Below are positions 13,539-26,913 of a DNA stretch of 64,000 nt, piece by piece. The number at the start of each line of letters is the position of its first letter. Positions within the stretch are counted from its first letter, which is position 1. The translations under genes were made by a program, and so were the position numbers. The stretch spans positions 1,105,588 to 1,169,587 of the forward strand of contig NW_002060962.1 in the NCBI RefSeq assembly GCF_000150275.1, read 5' to 3'. The stretch is from Trichoplax adhaerens (lineage: Eukaryota; Placozoa; Uniplacotomia; Trichoplacea; Trichoplacidae). A model generated the notes under the pieces. The model searched no databases. It worked only from the letters and a program-made list of their open reading frames with translations, and was not told where the DNA came from.

Positions 13539-14448
13539 AGTGGAGAAATTTCTCTATATTGTACTATTTGTTAAAATCTGCCTATCAAAGCAGTTCATTA
13601 AATTGCCAGTAGGTACTTTAATTTTCGGAACCCAACCCATGTAAACATTAGTCATCCAATCGATTGCTAGCGTTTTCGACTTTCAAGCCAAGGGTTAGCT
13701 GTGGGGTCCCTACAATATGGAAAGACTTTTTTCACTTTGTTATTGTCTACTGTAGCCTTGCACAATTCCCCAAAGTAAGATATACGTAAGGACAATCAAG
13801 GGCATGTTAAAGGATGGAAATTGACTTCGGGACCAACATTATCCAGTCGAGCACTGCTAATTTACTACCTTACCCTCAAGTATATACTACAGTCATGATA
13901 TGAATATATCCAGGCGAGCAGAGCTATTTTACTAAATTCAAGCATGCAGTACAGTAATGATATTAATATTTTTTCCAGTTTTTGCCGTTGGTCTGGTACT
14001 GCAGTAGATACGCAAATGGTGTATCCTTACACTTGATAAGAGCCTGTCGAATTTTTTACCAATGTTACCAGAATCTTTGAAATGAAATTAAGAATCATTT
14101 TTACTTAAAACTAATTTGTTTATCACGCGATTGATGGAAAATTTATACCTGATATTGATCAATTATTGCCAGTGTTGTTCCGACCAGATGGATAAAGTCA
14201 AGGAAACCTTTCAGATAAGATACCTTGGCGCAATATAAGTAAACGAAAAGACAATACTTATTTCAAGCCTCCTTCATCACCGCACTTCGATATTACAATT
14301 CAAAATATCACCTTTTCGCTAAACTGATCCAAATAGGCGCTAATAAAAAAACTTACGACTGGATATAGCCCAGGAATGGAATTCGTTCTAGACCAAGAAT
14401 GGAATCGTTCTAGCCCGATAGTTCATGCATACTCGTATATACAGTTTG

Positions 14449-14510
14449 ACATATATAATATATATATACTCATATATATGCGTACAATATATATATATAT
14501 ATATATAGTA
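14449..14510. repeat. AT/TA microsatellite
   Basis: Alternating TA and ATAT runs interrupted by short CTC and GCGTAC words; low complexity, no coding potential. Confidence 0.8.
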
Positions 14511-14600
14511 CAATAAACACTCTATCAATTAACTTGAAAATAGGGACTCACTTTTCCATTGTCTCCTATTCTTGAAGCGAGAATGAAATTTAGGGTTTAA

Positions 14601-14608
14601 GCATGCGC
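14601..14608. promoter_or_regulatory. GCATGCGC block upstream of copy 2
   Basis: GCATGCGC followed by TCGAAAACTGGCTAA, matching the context of the word at 20070 (GAAACTGGATAA). It lies about 1.7 kb upstream of the copy 2 start codon. Regulatory role inferred from conservation between tandem copies only. Confidence 0.35.
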
Positions 14609-16051
14609 TCGAAAACTGGCTAAACTGGAATGAGAAGACCAGTTTATTTTTTTATGGCCAGGGTCAATGTCGATTTACTTATTTAGAGGCAAGAGGTCAA
14701 ATTGTCTATTATTTACTATCAAAATTATTTAGCTTTGCTGATTGAATTATGGCGACGATGGTATTAATTAATATTGAAATAGATTTGACAGACTTGATTT
14801 TCTACCGGGTCCAAGATAAACTGGTGTTGTGAAAGTGAAAAACAGGATTGTGTTCATGATCTTTTGTTCGTAATTCAATATGATTAGCCCTAGTTAATAT
14901 CGTTCGTCGTAACGATACAAGGCAAAAGAAATCCCTCGATGATTTCTATCACCATCATACTAAATTATATAATGTCATTCTTACTACTGTACAATCATGA
15001 AATCAGACACAATAATAAACTAATCGTAATTGCCTCGAGGGCATCTTCATCATGATACTGCTTTAGCTCACTAAAATACGATGATGAATTGAAAGTGAAG
15101 GTATAGTTAGCGCAGTGAAAACCACAATAGTCTTGTATGAAATAGTTTATTAGGGACTAGCAACAGCCAGATGGTTAAAATCGGCTAGTTTATTGCAAGT
15201 AGCCAAGCAGTGCCACCGAAAACTGTCATACTTTTATTGACCAATCCATTGACTTCTTAGTGTTTGTATATTATTTCTTAATATCAACAATATCAAAGCC
15301 GCAGTGAAATGAAAACAGGCCGATGAAACAATAGTTTTACAATGTTTAGTTTAATATACAGCTAAGGTTATGCTCTTCACTACCACTTATGAGCAGGAGA
15401 TTGTATTGATGGAGATTATGCTATCAGATAGACTAAGAGGAAGTAATTACGATGATCGATTAATCGGATGCACAACTTATTAGGGTTTTGAACTGGTATT
15501 GGATCTAAACGTTTATAGATAGCAAATCAGTCAAAATTAAAATTTGTCATTCACAGTTTAGTATCGCCGTGTCAAAGTGCAGAATATCTGCAACAGGATT
15601 TTGATTCAGAAAATCAAATCATATTAATGTGATTGTACGTGTGCCCTGCTGTTATACACTATTATAATTACTAACTTAAAATAGTACTATATTCCGTACA
15701 ATTTCTACGCATTTCGCTAGTAATAATTAATAAGGGAACTAAATCGCAAGTAATAATTAAGAACTTTAGTCGGAATACCTTAAGCAATCATAAGATCTAG
15801 ATATTGACCGATCTACACATGTAATAAGGCAAGATCGCATTAATAGCATGTAACATCGGCATCATTTGCCTTTTATGCCTGCTAATGTTATAGGAATGAA
15901 ATACTCTGCAGTAGAGCAAAATAACAAGATAATATTTGTATGATTCAGAGTATATTTTTCGCTTGCACGAAACCTGCCATGCCATGATTATTCATTATCA
16001 AATTGTTTCCATCGAATAAATTGCTTTAGCAAACAAATAACAGCCATTATC

Positions 16052-18550
16052 TTATATCTGAGTTTCGGCCAAACCGGAGTTATACTTAGAATCGATGAAG
16101 AAATAGCTAGAAGAGGCTGAAGTTATACCATTATTCGTAGGTGTCGTTGGGTCTGTCGAAAGGTTGTTTTGATTACATTTAATCATCAGTCTTAAGCAGG
16201 CGGAAAGGATTCGCTTTGAGATAGTGATTGCTTTATCTTCCGGAATCAATAAGATTAGGAAGCTACAGCTAATAAGAATTGCTCCAAGGATTTTTAAATA
16301 ATCAAATATAACATGATGCATTGCAATATCCACAATTGCATTGCCAGGTATTCCAAGCAATAAACCGATAGCAACGAAAACAGGATAGCTAACTGCTGTT
16401 CCTAAAAATGTTAGAGCATGAATTGCCACTCCAAATGCTGCGGTTAAGTTGAGGGAATCCCATGGCATAACATCCCAGTTTAAAGCTTCAAATCCAGTAG
16501 CTGAGAAAAGCAGTACAAATATCCACCCCGACAGTAAGACAGTCATACTAACGGCACTGAGTGCTAGTAATGTCTTACCAAAGCAGGAATCAGGCAGTAC
16601 TCTTTTCAAATATACCTATGCAAATCGATAGAATAAACACCCCAGAAGATGTTTGTGTTAGTTTTGCTTTCAAAGCAATTTTACCATTTTCTTTTTAATG
16701 TAGTTCTTTGTTATTTAGCAGTTATCTACGTAAAGTATTAATAACTAAATTAAATTTACTTAAAACAAAATTAAATTAATGGACGCCAAGCTCAGCACTT
16801 CGCAAAATGTTAGTATTAGAGGTAATTAGATTTATAAGGGATTTTAGAAAAGCTGCAGAGAATTTTATAACGTGTAGATGATTTTAAATTTTACCCTATA
16901 TAAAGCTGAAAGCAATGCTGATATTAAAGACATGATAACTCCAACTGTACCAGAGCCACTTTGTCTATATGAAATGGCGTAGAACAGCACGCCTGCAATA
17001 GCTAGAACGACAGCAATTACCTGTTGAAAGTATAAATAAAGTTCAAGTATTAGCTAGCAGTATCAAAATGAAGAAATTTGAGAAATCTTGAGTATGATAC
17101 GCTTTAAGTGATGATTCATATAGAAAGTAAAGATCTTACCCGCAGAAGTATCACAGGTTCTCGTAGCCAAGTCACAGACAGAATATATATCAAGGCAATG
17201 TTCACACTTAGAATGGTTATGTAATCAGTTGGTGATACCATTTTTACAGCGTAAAAGAAGCAAGTATAAGATGCAGCTAAAAAAATGGTTATTGGTATAA
17301 TTCTGATAATGAATCCTTTCGTGAATTTGCCATGATATTGTAAAATGGACGAATCTTCCCTATTTAAACCATAGGTTAATAAAAAAAGCGCTAAAATCAA
17401 TTATGTTGCATACTACGGTTCGTATCATTCCAGTTTGCTTTATGAATACTCTTCAATTCGAGAACATTATTGAATCTCTAGATCTTGAGTACTAATTAAT
17501 ACTGTCAATATACTCACTTCCACATTTCTTTTAAGGATTTTCCAAATATCATGCCAATTGGACAGTAGAGTGGATAACAGATGACTGTCCATGATCTAGC
17601 ATACCTAGTACACGTAAATATATGGCAACAAAATGGAGAATTTCAGATAGAATAGAAATAAATATGTTTACGTTTTGAACTTACCACGTAGCAAATGCTA
17701 TAGCAGTAAAATTTCCCGATGTAAGATCGCGGCCAAATTGACCTTCTAGTACTACAGCAACTGCCAGTAGTAGTACTGCGACCAAACCCATTGATGATTT
17801 GATCGAGTACGTATTGCAATGTTGTTTGCAAGCTTCATCTTCTAGATAATTAATAAACAGATAAAAATGATCTCAGTTGCGTAAAGAGTTTTGCAACCGC
17901 AAGACCTTTAAACAAGTTGCTAGTTGCCAGTTGTAGTAAAGCCCCAAATACAGTATATCCAAGACTAAGATTGCTAGATTGTACGAAAATAGATGAATTG
18001 TATGTGAGATTTTAAGATTGCATGAATAATATGATTATAATTATTGCTTGATAGTCCGTGATAGTTGTTATGCGAACCGAACATATGCATTAAATTAAAG
18101 TTTACAAGAAACTGTAGTTCTTGCTTCATTCTGATTTTGCTTATGTATGTACTGAATTAAGTAACTTTCTCACTAGAGAAAAATCATATTGAACAATTTT
18201 AAAAGTTCCTATATTCGTGTGATGTAAAAGATTGTAACCGAATGATATGTAAATACATGATCTTGATCGACAGTCGAGTTGATATGAATAACTATAGCAC
18301 TTTGAAGCTGTTCTGCTGAGTTTCGAAATTTAATTTCTCCTGTTATATCGTTATTACTTTCTGAAGTTGTTAGTAAGACCACAAGCTGCGCGAATTTTGA
18401 AAAATTCGTGCCATTAATATGAAACATGTCATGGTGTATTATTTATTCTAAAGAAACCCTGCTTTTTTACTTTAAAGTTAAAATTCAATTCCTGATATAC
18501 CGTCACAAACCTTTTTCCGATATTTGAGTTTGATTTTCGTTTTCTCTCAT
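16052..18550 (-). CDS. SLC35F3/F4-like transporter, copy 3 of 4
   Basis: Complete six-exon gene: 18511-18550, 17685-17841, 17518-17604, 17140-17359, 16895-17020, 16052-16615 (397 aa), with exon lengths identical to copies 1 and 2. The start exon reads MRENENQTQISEK and ends in GTTTGTG. The core carries NFTAIAFATW, VNIALIYILSVTWLREPV, SGTVGVIMSLISALLSALYR and FVAIGLLLGIPGNAIVDIA. About ten membrane helices are expected, with both ends cytosolic by family analogy. The tail ends YFFIDSKYNSGLAETQI, again a PDZ-ligand-like E-T-x-I. No disabling change is seen. Confidence 0.88.
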
Positions 18551-21500
18551 ATTTACTTATAGGATACTAAAGTTATTGATAAATAAAAATGAAATTGCAA
18601 TTTTTTGATGATTTATTAATACGAATTGAACCCGATTCTGAGCTCCTGTATGTACTGAAGTTAGAGATGTTGTTATTAATACACATCCTAATGACTATCA
18701 CGATCAGGGTTTGTGTATAATTAAATGCCCCTTGCTATACAGAAAAAAAAGTCAAAACCTAAGAAATTCATAAATCTTATTAAGAATTGACTAAGGTCAC
18801 GTATAAGATATTACATTCAACTTTACAATACAATGTTAATGCTTATCTTAAAACTAGAGGTGGCATTATAACGCTGGGAAATGATTGAATAACTGGTTCT
18901 GAGACATACTTGATTGCACTGGAGCTACTTTAAACATACATACTATTATCAATTGCTCATCAAGACTCATAGATTAATAGTATTAATTTTACTTCCATTG
19001 ATTAAGTGATAGACAAAACTACGGCTGGGAGGGAAGAATTACGGTGCTCAATGTTACTAGTTTGTTGAATACTCCCAAGGGTGCAAATTTTAAACGAAGA
19101 TATAAACGGATCATTTAAGAATGCATTAATAATGTAAATTTACTGTTTAGCAGTACCCCATATCTTTGAATCCTTAGATACTATTGCTACTGGTATCGTG
19201 TATCAATAAAGTAATGCATTCTCTCGATTGCGCTCCCCTTCGTTAAATCGATAGCAATATCACACGGCTACAATACCATAGAGATTTCATCGTATAAACC
19301 TTTCCAATATTTACTCATAAAAGAATATTCGGGACGTGTTAATGGGTTGATGGTTACGGCATTTAAAATTATGGCACGAAGCCTTCATATTTTGCTATCA
19401 GCTACTATATTTTCGCTAAATCATAATTATAATAAATTGAATACAAAGAATTAATGTAACAGTGGATGAAGTTTTCTAGTCAAAAACTGACTTAACGCAA
19501 ACAGAATTAAAATTTTTAATTCCTAGTGTGCATACCAGAAGCTATACAAAAGTTTATATTTTACATTCGTTAAAGTATGAATTTAAAATCATCATCAAAC
19601 TATTTCGTACTTGTAAAGTAAAATGAATGATTAGTCTTATTTTATACTAATTTACTGACAATGTGATAGATTGAAAATCAGTACCTGATGGCGGTAAATG
19701 GATGTTTGTTGCTGATGCTAAATAAGCGTCGAATTAGTCCAGAACCTTAAGTAATGTCAAGGCAATTTAAACAATGTTTGAGTGAGAGATAAGACAGTGG
19801 TATTATTTATTTTTCACTAGATTGATAATTAGGCGTCTACTCCAGCTTCTTCTATTAATACTAGTATTCAAAAGCTTTTTCTTGAGGCCAAGGAAATCAA
19901 GGTACGATAGAGCTTGTGAATTAGTAATATCTCTTTAAATGAATTGTTGCACTAAGGAAAACTGATCTTGTCAGTTTAATTTGTATATAAGAATAATGTT
20001 TAGGATAGAAAACTTTTTCTTCATTGTCTCATTTTTTTATGCATGTTGATAATTAAATTAATATTGTAAGCATGCGCCTGAAACTGGATAACTTGAAGTT
20101 AATAGGCTAATTTTCTATTTTCAGACTCTTTGTTTATTAATAATTCCGATAGAAGAGCTCAAGGGCGTTGCTTCATGTTGTATATTTTTACAGTAATTGC
20201 TCTACAGAAAAATTCACTGTTAATTGTACTCTTTATGCTGAAGTAAGAATGGTCTACAATGCTGAAAATTAATCGTAATCAATTTGCCGACGATCATAGT
20301 TGATTTAATCGCAATGAAAGGTTTAGACAAAACATTAGTGGCCGCAATGGTTTCCCTACTACTGTGATTGTAGTTACTAAAACATCGCGTATCATAATAG
20401 CTTTAAAGTCGGACCCTCTTTTAAATCATATTTTCTAATATGTAAACCTTGAAGCCAACTTTAAATCACTTAATGTGCTATAAACTGCAATTTTTATATA
20501 TTTACATAATTTTTTGCAACCGAGTAGCCAATTAAATATAATATCTAAGCCAAAACTTGTTGATACTTTATGGCGATTACAAAATAGGTTTCCGTCTAAG
20601 TCGGATTCCAAGTAATAACAGCTACCTTGCTTAAAGCAAAATGCCTCACAGTAAGATTTAAAAAGAACTACATTAATATGTTACAACTGAAGCAATGTAA
20701 TAAGTATAGTATCAATTTATTCAAAAACCAGAGATATTATAAAATACTTACGAAGTGATATACCCGTATTATTCTAAATATATTCAGTAAGCTAGATGGA
20801 TAGCTATATTCTTACAACTGCAAGAATATGCTGAAATAGAACTTGGTTATTTTTAGCTACCAGAATTATTTAAACTAAATGAAAACAGCAATTAAATAAT
20901 AATTTAGGCAACACTGCTAACATTCGTAGCGATTAATATCTAGCTAAGGCTATAACAGGTTAAAGGTCCGAATTATAAGCTAAGATAGTGCTCTACAATA
21001 CATTTTTATTGTGATGTTTGAATACTTTAATGATATGGAAGATATTTTTATTGTAATATAGCTAGAAAATGCAGCTAAATTTGGACAGTAGAGAATGATA
21101 AATAACAGGACAGCACTATTAAGTTGTTATGTTTCGAGTTGACTAAAGCTGCAGGATACGTAATCCTGCTACAAATTCTTACCGAATTGGAATCAACATG
21201 GATCGAGATCTCTAGCTTGAATCAGCTACAGAATATTGGTCAGATAGCAATCAGCTTACATCAATTATGCTTTAAATATAATAAAAAGTGAAGCACTTTA
21301 CTAAGATGTAATGAAAGTAGTATATTACCTTCCAAACATAAATAGAAAAACAATATATTGAAGTATTTTCAGACAAAATGGATGCGATTGAAAATTTGTC
21401 GGTTCAGTTTATATATTTTGTTCTTGGACTCTACCACTGTGCGATAGGATCTATATTAAGCTACAAAATAAACTGTGAATATCTCGGTTCTATTTTTTGT

Positions 21501-23677
21501 TGCCAAAGTGTCTTTGATATTTTCTGTACATGAGCCTACTTACAGTAGCTATAGCTATTAATATTGGAGTTCTACACGACTGAAGTTCACGTTGAAGATC
21601 AATGCTTATTTTAAAAAAATGAAGGATTTTATGGCCTATTACCAGGAAGCAAAATACTAGTAAACATCGCGGATTTATAGAAATAAATATTACCTTATAC
21701 TAGTAGCAAAATTTAGAACGGAATTATTTACATGATTGAGCCGGATACTCTACTTTCACTAATACTATCATCTTGGTTTGGAGTATTACATTAACATTGC
21801 AATAAGACGTTTCGAAAGCCTAAAGTTATCTATTGCTCTTCTACTGAATGAACAGTTATTAAATGATACTAAACGAAGAAATACGCTGATGCATAAATTA
21901 AATTTTAAAATTGCATTGGATAAATTTTATTAGCATGGCGAAGCACAATTTATATTAGGAATGAGATTATTACGATTGAAACCACTGTCTTCGAATTCAG
22001 CTGCGATAGTATTGCAATCTTTTCAATAGAAATATAAAAATAATTTCCAAACAGATAATAGCATTTGGAAATTTGATAAATAGCTTTAGTAACAATCAAT
22101 GTCATGCGAAAATGTGTATACAATATCTTCAAGGTAGAAAAAAATTCTCCTCAATAACAATTCTCTTTGTACCAAAAGTTGACTATAGTATTAAAATTTA
22201 TTTTAGAGTTGAAATATTCATAACAATTTAACAAATATCTCTTGATTATACTTATAATTACAGCTAGATCGCATCGTATAAAAAAAATTATAAGGTAGCC
22301 TTAAGACTGTACTTACTGGGTATATTTAATGGACTAAAGTTCTATAATAATCAGTAGATTAAAATTAAGTGTTAATTAACTGATTATCTGATAGATCAGT
22401 AAAGCTAAGATCATATAGGCTAGATATCAGAAAAAATCTTGAACTTTGCAGTTATTCCCAATTGCTTAAGTGGTAAAAATATACTTCTTGTGATATAACT
22501 CAGATAATAAACGATCGAATTGTGGATTGCCGATCTGTTTATACTGAATAATCGTTCATATGTTTATGTATCAATGGCACTTTGTGAATATTCATTTTGA
22601 ATGCCCGCGAGAACTTGTAATTTAAATAAAATTTAACATTTAAATTTTCTATTTTTGCATATTAAAGACTTTTAGCAGCGGCGCCTTTGCATAATTAAAT
22701 ATCGAAGATTGGGTTAATTAATTGTTCTACATTAATTACAATTGCAGTAGTTGATGATTTTTGATCTGACTAGGTATCTAAGAACAGGTTAAGAAACTAC
22801 TATAAACAATCAAATTACCAAAATTTCATGAAATACGGTACTCTAGAAACCACCAACACTGAATGAACAAGTACTTCGAATTATGATGGTGCAAAATTAA
22901 AATATTTAAGTTGACTAATAACTTAACCCACGTGGAGACATTAAAATGTTATGATCATTCACAAGATTGATACTTAATGAACAATGACGTACACAATTCT
23001 GGGATTTACAAATTTTATTGTTTTGAATATGTGCTCAAAATAGCGCAATGAATATACTTAAACAGTTATAATTGGAGAAGGTTAATTAAAAATTTATCTT
23101 TAAATAGTATTACAGGTTTAGACTAATTCTATGAAAATAATGTATGCGTTAGTCGATAACTATTTATTGCAAAAACAAACGTATATCAGGTACTGCATAT
23201 TTAGAATATAACAGATCGCAACTTCACTCTCATGATACTTGAAAGGCAAAGTAAATTCTGAAATTATTGCTAAGTAACGGCTCTTACAGCACGAAGGATA
23301 AAATAAATGTCGCTCAATTTCAATTAGAAAATACAATTATCAAAATAATTTTTAAATACATTTAATCCGAATATGAACGCACATGCGCAGCTTTGCTATT
23401 TAACCTTCTTTATCGAGATTTTATACATTTAAAATTCGCTGTATTACGTAAGTACTGTATATATATACATTAATTTCGAAAATCAAATTAAAAAATTAAA
23501 AAATACGATTATTTTTGTCTTGTATGATTTTAAGGTCGAATTAAATAGAAATGCAGTAGCAAATTATTTTAATTTAACTTAATAAAGATTTTAAAGAATA
23601 ATATCAAGTATCTATAGCTGACTCATAAAAGGTAGCTAAAGTATTATTGCAGTATTTATGACCAATATTGTGCAGAA
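18551..23677. other. Long intergenic between SLC35F copies 3 and 4
   Basis: About 5 kb of AT-rich DNA with no recognisable coding exon. It carries the third GCATGCGC block (20070-20077) about 1.5 kb upstream of copy 3. No satellite or transposon ends were recognised. Confidence 0.5.
20070..20077. promoter_or_regulatory. GCATGCGC block upstream of copy 3
   Basis: GCATGCGC followed by CTGAAACTGGATAACTTGAA, clearly related to the block at 14601 and more weakly to that at 7299. Similar distance from the start codon (about 1.5 kb). Possible shared enhancer or upstream promoter; inference only. Confidence 0.35.
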
Positions 23678-26600
23678 TTACAGGGTAACTTTTCTATAGC
23701 AGCAAGGAACCATCCATCGTGATAGACGACGCGCTTTATCAACTGGAATTAGTAATATGAGGAAGCTTGAACAAATAAGGAATACGCCAAAGATCTTAAT
23801 GCCATCAAATATAATATGACGATATATTACATCCACGAAAGCATTGCCAGGAATACTAAGTAGCATACCAACTGCTACGAATATTGGAAAACTCACGGCA
23901 GTACCAAGAAAAATTAAAGCACTGACGAGGAGAGAAAATATAGAAGTCACATTGAGCTCATACCAAGGGATAGTTTCCCATTCGATGGTCTCAATCCCAA
24001 GTGAAATCGCTACTAAAATTAGTGGCCATGAGAAGAGTACAATAAGAGCGCAAACTACGGTGAGTAAAAGGGAAGCTTGACCAACTGATGGGTCAGGAAG
24101 CACAAGCTTTAGATATACCTAAAGTCATAATAAAAGTTATAACGTAAGTACTTACAGAATTAGCCGTTGAAAATACATATTACGTCATATGTCGATAAGT
24201 ACTGGCTAAGTAACATATTTAATCAATAATAAACAAGATAAAATTAAACATTATACCCTGTAGATAGCTGTCAAAACTGCAACAGATAACGAAAAAATGA
24301 TTCCCAAAATGCTTGATCCATGTAATCCGTAAGAATAAGCGAAGACGAAAACGCCAGTCATGGCTGCAACCACTGCAATGACCTATGGAAATGTGATTTA
24401 AATATTATATTTACCTGAGGTTTTCAATGGCAATGTATTATTGTAGAAATATACCAAATAATACAAATTTAATTATGTAATTTTATTTCTGTAGTAAAAC
24501 GAAATGTTTCAAATTACCCTTAAAGCTAGTAATGGTTCTTTTAACCAATATATCGATAGAATATATATCAGTGCAATGTTGACAGCCATTACAGCTGAAC
24601 AATCGCTAGGAGGGCTTATATCCAAGGCATAATAATAAAAGTAATATGCGGAATTATAAATTACGGTTACTGGGAGGACTTTTTTGAAAAAGCCTTGTTT
24701 ATAATTTCCGTCTTGCTTCAATACGACACAATCCTCACTGCGAATGGAAAATTATTTTAAGTTTGTTTTTGCCAAACCGATGATTTCATTACAGCTGATC
24801 AAATTTAAAGCTACCATTTTGATATTAACAGCGATAACAAATAATAATATAATATGCAGTAAGCTGTTTAAGAATTTTAGCATTAGTTAATATCAAGATA
24901 CTAGAATTCGAATAGATAGAGAATAAGTGTCGATTCTAGCTTAATTAAAGAATAATACTTTGTAGACACTCCTTTCTATTAGTAGATTTTTATTCATTAC
25001 TTGTATCGCACGCGAAAAATATTTCGTCTCACTGATTTTAATAATCATTGTTGATATATCCAATTTATGATCTTTATAAGCTAATGACCTATTTCTTTTA
25101 AACTGATATAGTGACTAAAATCCTTGAATCAATTAATGTTAAACTATAATAAAAAGTAGTAAAGACTAATATTTATTTCTATGTGGTGAAAAATAAGACG
25201 AACCTCCACATGGATTTTAGCGATTTGCCAGTCATAAGACCAAATAGGCAGTAGCAAGGATATATTAATATCGAGAAATTTCGTCCATACCTATTATTTA
25301 TATGAAATATTCAATTAATTGTCGTCATATTTAGAACATAAGAATAAATTTACTCACCAGGTCGCAAATGTAAAAGCTGTAAAATTTAATGATGCCATAG
25401 AATTCGCAAACTGTATTTCAACTGTACTTGTTATTGCCAATAACAAGACTATCAGGAGGCCTACCCATGTTTTCGCAGAACTGCTACTACTCTTATCAGG
25501 TTGCTCACTTTGTTCTGCTTCTATTATCATCAATTCAAGATAGTAAATTATCGAGTTTAGCTAGAAAGATATTGAAACCAATCATATCTGATAGGATATC
25601 TTAATTTGGAATGATGGAACTCTTTAACTGCAGAGTAATTCACAGTCATGACAAATGAATATTATTAATACAATATTCTACAGTATCGAAAGGGTCCACT
25701 AATATTAATTCGTACCAAAATTTTCCTAATTAATCTATAACTTAAAACTGAATACGACAGCTAATATAAATATACATGGAGATTTGATGCTAGTATTTAA
25801 GACATGGAATACTTCGTAGATACTGTCTGCAGCTAAGTAAAGTGCGTGTCTGATTATCATTTATGCTTAGTCTGGTAGAAATTTAATGGCTAAAATTAAA
25901 ATTGGGTATTAGAAGGGAAATAATAAATCGTATGGTAGGCCTCAGTTAATATATTTAATAAGTAAAGTGATCTAGCAAGGTAGATATCATCAAAATATCC
26001 TGCTAAACTACATAGATGTCAAAAGGAATTTATTTTCTTTCAGATGTATAATTAAATTAAGAAATTCGTAAATTAACATGATGAACTATCATATTTAAAC
26101 TCGTAATTCAAAGGTAAATTTCAAAAAAGTCGAAGCAATTGTAGTTGTTAGTAGTCTTATGAAATATTTTCGCTATAAGTAAATTAAAAAAAATAGCAAT
26201 GCACATCCATGCAAAGTATCTATCCAATTCAAGTTAAAGCTACTCATAGTTGTTAACTACATGAAGAAATAAATCCTTAAATAAATTACAAAGTTAAGAG
26301 CAATATGGGTACATTCAATTTAAGCTTATGCAGCACATGGATGAGATTCATACATTTAAAATAAACAGAATCTCCTTCCTATAATTTTGATAATGAATGC
26401 ATACTGCGCTATTTATTTATAATAGCTTGTGCTATCGTAGAGTTGATGGGTAACATGTTTCATTTGTAAATCTATGTCAGTCTAGTAAATTTTTGTCGAC
26501 TTTGTCAGTACTTTACTTTCACATATGTAAATTGAGGTTAATCTTACGGTATTATAAAAAATTGATATTAACTCAATTACGACTAGTAGTTAGTCCTAAC

Positions 26601-26913
26601 TGAGTGATAATACACGTATGCAGCAGTAGGCACATTGATAGTATTTGATACGTATTACTTTAAACATTGATTTATAGTATTAGCTCCTGATATCTTAAAA
26701 TATTATTACATGTTCTATATCCGTTAGCCAGTTCTATATACATTCATGATATTATTAGGATTATTCTAATTATGCTATGCTATTCGAAAGGATAAAAAAT
26801 AATTCTATTTTATGTACATGTAATAATTTAGTGTATAGTTTGTAATGTGTTCATGATTGATTCGCACCTTTAGGACATTCGAGATCTATGTCGACTTTAA
26901 CTTGTTTGGTCAT
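23678..26913 (-). CDS. SLC35F3/F4-like transporter, copy 4 (diverged)
   Basis: Six-exon gene: 26868-26913, 25358-25520, 25204-25290, 24518-24737, 24257-24382, 23678-24118 (360 aa). The three middle exons have the same lengths (87, 220, 126 bp) and phases as copies 1-3, proving common descent. Exon 2 is two codons longer and the last exon 41 codons shorter, so the YFF-containing tail is missing. Core motifs are kept: VNIALIYILSIYWLKEP, FVAVGMLLSIPGNAFVDV, FLILLIPVDKA. The first exon (MTKQVKVDIDLECPK, donor GTGCGA) is my best in-frame candidate and leaves a 1.35-kb first intron, twice that of the other copies; exons 2-6 are secure, exon 1 less so. Protein sequence is much more divergent than among copies 1-3. 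Confidence 0.78.

Larger units (their letters stand above)
13539..16051. other. Intergenic between SLC35F copies 2 and 3
   Basis: No gene recognised. Holds a TA-rich microsatellite (about 14449-14510) and a conserved GCATGCGC block (14601-14608). The rest looks like ordinary AT-rich intergenic DNA. Confidence 0.5.
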
